Source: Megalobrama amblycephala
Taxonomy: Eukaryota; Chordata; Actinopteri; Cypriniformes; Xenocyprididae
DNA length: 64,000 nucleotides
Assembly: GCF_018812025.1 (NCBI RefSeq)
Contig: NC_063044.1
Span: 73,106,446-73,170,445, forward strand
Reading direction: 5' to 3'
Shown: one piece after another, positions 61,901 through 64,000 of the stretch
Layout: each line of letters starts with the position of its first letter
Position numbering within the stretch: the stretch's first letter is position 1
Made by a program: the position numbers and the translations under genes
Notes under the pieces: model-generated
The model's input: only the letters and a program-made list of their open reading frames with translations
What the model was told of the DNA's origin: nothing
Database searches by the model: none

Positions 61901-64000
61901 GCCATTTCAGCGACTCTGCGACACGTTCAAAATGAGAAAAATATTTCTCTACCTCCCTCTCAGAAAACGGCGGTACCATTCTCATGTGTTTAAAAACATC
62001 AAAAACAGGTGCAGCAGAGACGGATTCATTAGAGGACACAGAAAGTGGAGTTTCAACAGTTTTTACAGTCATTTCTAATTCGAGCTTTCTCAACTGAAAC
62101 TGTCTTTCTTCCCTTTCTTTTTCAAACTGCAACTCCAATTTTCGCATCTCTAACTGTTGTTGTAACCTCTTCACCTCAACATCTCTCTCCAACTCTTTCT
62201 CTTTCAAAGCACAAACGTCACGCTCTGCACGAAGCTTCTCCACATCAACACATAGCTGCTTTTCTTGCAAAGACATCTCACTAAACTTTACATTTCTGTC
62301 AGCATCAAAAAGAGGAGACGTTAAAGACTCTTCAGGGTTAATAACTTCAGCTCTTACCTCTAAAACGCCCCGTTCGAAAAGCGCGCTTCTCACAGTGTTC
62401 ATCAGCGTTTCTCTAAGCTTCTTGTCGTTGCTTGTCACCTCCACGCCAAAACGCTCTGCAATCTGCAACAATTCTTCCTTGGTGCATCTCTCCAGTAATA
62501 TTTCTGAAGGAAACGCGAAGAAATCTTCGACTACCGAAGGCATTTTTAGTACGCTAGAAGTTAGGCTAACAAACAAAACACATGTGAGAACGCCACTATA
62601 AACTACAACATTGAAACTACAAATCCCATAAGCCTCTTCGCCAGGGATCGTCGCAGCATAACACGCTCAAATTGCAAAACCCCGCCCAGTTACAAGATAG
62701 ATGCAATACAAACTTACCACAAGTCGTTCCCCACAACATCTTCATACTGGCAGGCACTACAAACAACACGGACGCAAAAAACAGCAAACAATGTCACCTT
62801 AAATGAAAATGAGAGACTTCAGTTCCTAACTACACACTAAATGAAACTAACTAAACCTACCTAGTCTTCAAAGGTGTACCGGGCTCGAGGCGGCATTTAA
62901 ACGCTAAACTCTGGGACAATTGGTACATTTAAACCAAAAGCCCGAAGCGTACCCCCGACAGAGATTTAAAACCTCCGCCCAGAATAACCTTTAAAAATAA
63001 GAAAGGCAAAATAACAAACAAAAATAACAAATAGTGTCCCGATGGAAGGATTACTTACAACCCAGCTGAGAACACACTAAATAACTGAAGTCTGCTCATT
63101 TGCACAGGTGAACACTGAAAACATCATACACTTACTTATACATGTAGCGATCCGTGACGAGCCCCCAATTTTATGTTACGGCCAGCTCGTTTCAAGCCAC
63201 AACATAAAAAAGGGATGACACACCACCGTGCAATCAATATAAATTAATTTATTGATTTAACAAACATAGCAATAATCACAAATAACAAACGTAAGTCTAG
63301 GGAAAAATAAAATATCAAAGGAAATAACAAAATAACACTAACTAAGTCTTAAAGCTACAAGATATAAGAAATGTATAACTAAAGAAAGAGAGAGATGTCA
63401 AGAGCAACTCCTGGGAGAACCACCCCACCAAGAGAGCTAACCTCAATAAACAACCCTGAGTCCTTATATATATTCTACACCCCTGATCACTATTAATTAA
63501 TCAATCAATCAATCAATCAGAAGCGACACAGAACTCCCGCAGTCTGCCACCAACAGGTAGGGAGGATACTCCGGGTCGTCACAGAAAACACACTTCTGCA
63601 TAATGGAGGACTGTTCCCACTGTAATGCAGTCCCTTGCAAAGCATGTGGGATCTACGGATCCACTGCCTACTTAGTTATGTCTACATTAATTTATTTCAT
63701 TCAGCAATGTTAAGTTGACTGAACAAACACTAAGTAAAGCTGACAATACTCATTTTTAGTAGAAACAATGCAGTTAAATTACTTTCATGTAGTTACATGA
63801 GTAATGTGAACAAGGGTGGTTTGAGTGAAACTAACAAGAAGTGAAAGTTTATTAGTGTAAAAACACTATTATTACGATTATTAAATTATATATATCATAG
63901 GGTTGGAAAGCATTAACTCAAAGCCTCTCTTTCACAGCTCTCTGCTCCGTATCTGAATGTGTTCAGCGTCAGTATCACTTTATAAATGAGGCGAAGAACT
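55933..64000 (+). CDS. C-type-lectin-like protein, signal peptide and start of lectin domain (partial)
   Basis: Coding exon 55933-55966 gives [11 protein letters not shown]; its donor GTGAGT (phase 1) pairs with the acceptor TTCACAG before 63938, where the frame continues [21 protein letters not shown] to the window end. The first about 19 residues form a signal peptide (cleavage likely after SVSEC or just before). [10 protein letters not shown] is the typical opening strand of fish secreted or membrane C-type lectin domains (a W-x-x-A-x-x-x-C should follow). The domain itself lies beyond 64000, so ligand-binding residues cannot be checked. A non-coding leader exon ending near 55826 is suggested by a GTAAGA donor. 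The 7.97-kb intron contains a gypsy element in antisense orientation. Confidence 0.8.
56002..56124. mobile_element. 123-bp palindromic MITE
   Basis: CAGTGTTTCTTAACTCCAGT at the left and its reverse complement at the right bracket a short AT-mixed core. The flanks GCTTATAG and GTTTATGC are only similar, so a target duplication is not proven. It lies in the lectin intron. Confidence 0.8.
57038..57447 (-). repeat. 3' LTR of the Gmr1-like element
   Basis: It runs from TGTTACGGCC to CGTCACA on the plus strand (TG…CA). A purine-rich tract on the minus strand (CCAAAAAGAGG region reading GGAGTGGGAGG) precedes it, the expected plus-strand primer site. Confidence 0.95.
57673..60312 (-). CDS. Gmr1-like pol: integrase, then reverse transcriptase and RNase H
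   Basis: An 879-residue open frame. Residues 16-55 hold the integrase zinc site (H16, H22, C52, C55). The catalytic core follows ([15 protein letters not shown] near 82, IQSDQGSNF near 142, [10 protein letters not shown] near 168), then a C-terminal SH3-like part ([16 protein letters not shown]). After a spacer come RT blocks: [38 protein letters not shown] and the YLDD active site. RNase H follows ([44 protein letters not shown] at the end). All catalytic acids appear present. The frame opens with a Met that is probably not a true start, because the upstream protease frame should run into it; a 1-nt shift in a T run near 60290 separates them. Confidence 0.92.
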   Translation of the reverse strand: MWFLLTFRQAVLQLSHEGVAGHMGVRKTYDRILRKFYWPRIKRDVISYIRSCHTCQMTGKPNQKIPLAPLQPIAAVTTPFEHLIIDCVGPLPRSKAGHAYLLTVMCQSTRYPAAYPLRSITTKSVLKALTSFMSIFGIPKNIQSDQGSNFMSRHFSKVMRQLKVTHNISSAYHPQSQGALERFHQTLKSLLRSYCVELDCDWEEGLPWMLLAIREVVQESIGFSPNELVFGHTVRGPIAVLADEWKTSDPPENVLDYVSSFRYRLYEARAIAQRKLGKSQGKMQRLFDRKVKPREFQVGDQVLALLPILTSPFQARFTGPYTIVKCFPNNNYLLNTPDRRKKVQVCHINLLKSYVTPVTLLFVDVVSTTAVAGQSTSEMSEEMVGQSGPVAMEEMNGPSRGVVEGRLNNSEIFCNLSCHLSHLSESEKIDIMKLVSSFPSLFSDVPTRTHIIEHDIDVGTAQPVKQHAYRVNPIKRELLQKEVDYLLAHNLAEPSFSSWSSPCILVNKPDNTYRFCTDYRKLNSLTKPDCYPLPRIDDCVDRVGSAEFVSKFDLLKGYWQVPLTSRAKELSAFVTPDSFLQYTVMPFGVRNAPATFQRLVNRVLSGLSGCEAYLDDVVLFSSSWSEHLDQIRELFVRLAEANLTINLAKCEFGKATVTYLGKVVGRGFVKPIDAKVDAIVKFPMPATRRELRRFLGMVGYYRGFCQNFASVVTPLTDLLSPKKPFKWSEQCQCAFDNAKALLANAPVLATPDFKRSFLLAVDASACGAGAVLLQEDADGIEHPVSYFSKKFNRHQQAYSTIEKEALALVLAVQHFEVYLSSICGPIIVYTDHNPLTFLDRMRGKNQRIMRWSLTLQPFHLQIKHIRGKDNLIADALSRV
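60263..61612 (-). CDS. Gmr1-like capsid end, zinc knuckle and protease
   Basis: A 449-residue frame starting with the end of a capsid domain (LEEFKHCV then [14 protein letters not shown] in the first 40 residues). It continues to a single CCHC knuckle ([14 protein letters not shown], near 88-101) and an aspartic protease with [10 protein letters not shown] (near 175-185; DTGA is the active site). The last part ([13 protein letters not shown]) belongs to the N-terminal extension of the integrase. It overlaps the next frame by 50 bases. Confidence 0.88.
   Translation of the reverse strand: MEEFKHCVPNAVAMYLNEHKVSKLSDAALMADEFVLTHRSTTSHLNDLHKPKMSVFGKSKATVTRQNVVSSSSTDHAVANTRIKGEIVCFYCKKAGHKISDCAVLKKKERSAKTVGLISTSCENHSLAQSVKIQPKQRDISELEIEDVKCHNDYAPFLTEGTVSLPGFEKTVPVCILRDTGAAQSFLLEGLLPLSDSTATGTHVLVRGFEMGFMEVPLHRIHLSSKLVSGNVVVGVRAVLPVPGVTFILGNDLAGGNVWEKSDGGVPPIVVPDVDKMDVSPDRPNLFPACAITRAKAKKMISDEKGSILSDTFISSVNSSQPDRNTVYTDNEDVIPVFELPSVVDNGEKSRSKPESIFCFDNADACSLSPLYSVTRDELIKEQQSDCTLQDLFSSVKEGSGDQNSLPVYFLRDGLLCRQQPMSSDILINPRIQIVVPAYFSSSCPAVIS
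61638..62576 (-). CDS. Gmr1-like gag, N-terminal part
   Basis: A 312-residue frame. It opens with a matrix-like segment, has a long charged coiled coil (about residues 100-185; [18 protein letters not shown] and similar heptads), and then the capsid N-terminal region ([40 protein letters not shown]). It ends inside the capsid, where a 1-nt shift near 61640-61660 separates it from the frame that carries the rest of capsid, so full-length gag is not encoded in one piece. Confidence 0.85.
   Translation of the reverse strand: MFVSLTSSVLKMPSVVEDFFAFPSEILLERCTKEELLQIAERFGVEVTSNDKKLRETLMNTVRSALFERGVLEVRAEVINPEESLTSPLFDADRNVKFSEMSLQEKQLCVDVEKLRAERDVCALKEKELERDVEVKRLQQQLEMRKLELQFEKEREERQFQLRKLELEMTVKTVETPLSVSSNESVSAAPVFDVFKHMRMVPPFSEREVEKYFSHFERVAESLKWPREFWTLLLQCVLTGRAQEVYSALTVEQSGDYEIVKSALLQAYELAPEAYRQRFRSFFKPEKCTYLEFAREKENMFDRWCTSMKVNH
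63151..63167 (-). other. Primer-binding site of the Gmr1-like element
   Basis: TGGGGGCTCGTCACGGA on the minus strand follows the LTR end by 6 bases. It differs by few positions from the tRNA-Pro-type site of mammalian retroviruses, so a proline tRNA primer is a reasonable guess. Confidence 0.65.
63174..63583 (-). repeat. 5' LTR of the Gmr1-like element
   Basis: Same length and, as read, same sequence as the LTR at 57038-57447. On the minus strand it starts TGTGACG and ends CGTAACA. Confidence 0.95.

Larger units (their letters stand above)
57038..63583 (-). mobile_element. Near-complete gypsy element with Gmr1-like gene order
   Basis: Two 410-bp LTRs (57038-57447 and 63174-63583) bracket gag, protease, integrase, RT and RNase H on the minus strand. 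The integrase comes before the RT, unlike standard Ty3/gypsy elements and like the Gmr1 lineage described from cod. The two LTRs read the same base for base as far as I compared, which points to a young insertion. There is no matching 4-5-bp target duplication (TCTTT versus GAAAA). Frame breaks lie inside gag and between the protease and integrase parts. It sits antisense in the intron of the lectin gene. Confidence 0.93.

Noticed and set aside
1..64000. tRNA, rRNA or snRNA genes
   Set aside because: No cloverleaf with A and B boxes or other conserved RNA signature was noticed by eye; a tRNAscan or Infernal run would be needed to exclude them.

Overview
This is eukaryotic genomic DNA, almost certainly from a cyprinid-type teleost fish (zebrafish, carp, barb lineage). 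It is AT-rich, has introns with consensus splice sites, and is packed with DIRS, L2-type LINE, Ty3/gypsy, hAT-like and foldback elements. It also carries a zinc-finger gene of the type that forms large clusters in cyprinids. No bacterial, plasmid or phage features are present. Species assignment and all gene models are inferred from sequence reading alone.

Layout. 1-1989: nothing coding recognised. 1990-3361: remnants of a tyrosine-recombinase (DIRS-like) retrotransposon and a small terminal-inverted-repeat element. 4022-5674 (+): the last five exons (stalk, transmembrane segment, ITIM-bearing tail) of an immunoglobulin-type leukocyte receptor whose ectodomain exons are not visible. 7582-9545: MITE, DIRS 5' end and L2 LINE tail fused end to end. 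9596-13190 (-): a decayed gypsy element whose LTR is split by a 1.4-kb hAT element. 15013-16234: a 1.2-kb near-perfect foldback element.

16601-40732 (-): the centrepiece. I assembled a 24-exon gene of about 1,041 codons by hand, with every exon phase matching its neighbour. The encoded order is SAM - two ubiquitin-like folds - uncharacterised middle - VWA - E2 ubiquitin-conjugating (UBC) - U-box. An E2 and a U-box E3 in one chain, with SAM and VWA modules in front, is an unusual all-in-one ubiquitination protein. Two separate 1-nt insertions lie in the VWA exons, so this copy may be a recent pseudogene, an allele, or contain assembly errors. Its introns are swollen by tandem repeats: a 5.35-kb 22-bp-unit satellite, a second array of the same satellite inside a nested transposon, and a 210-bp repeat inside another element.

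40733-47910: promoter region, hAT insertions with perfect 8-bp target-site duplications, a dead LINE reverse transcriptase, and the first exon and first intron of the zinc-finger gene. 47911-50832 (+): coding exons of a 12-finger C2H2 protein. 52400-55360 (+): an L2/CR1-type LINE with broken ORFs. 55933-64000 (+): the first two coding exons of a C-type-lectin-like gene that runs off the window. Their intron holds a near-complete antisense gypsy element (57038-63583) with apparently identical LTRs, whose integrase lies before its reverse transcriptase (Gmr1-like order).

Functionally, the ITIM receptor, the SAM-VWA-E2-U-box gene, the zinc-finger gene and the lectin resemble a fast-evolving, immune-flavoured accessory region of a fish chromosome. 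That is an inference from gene types, not from expression data.
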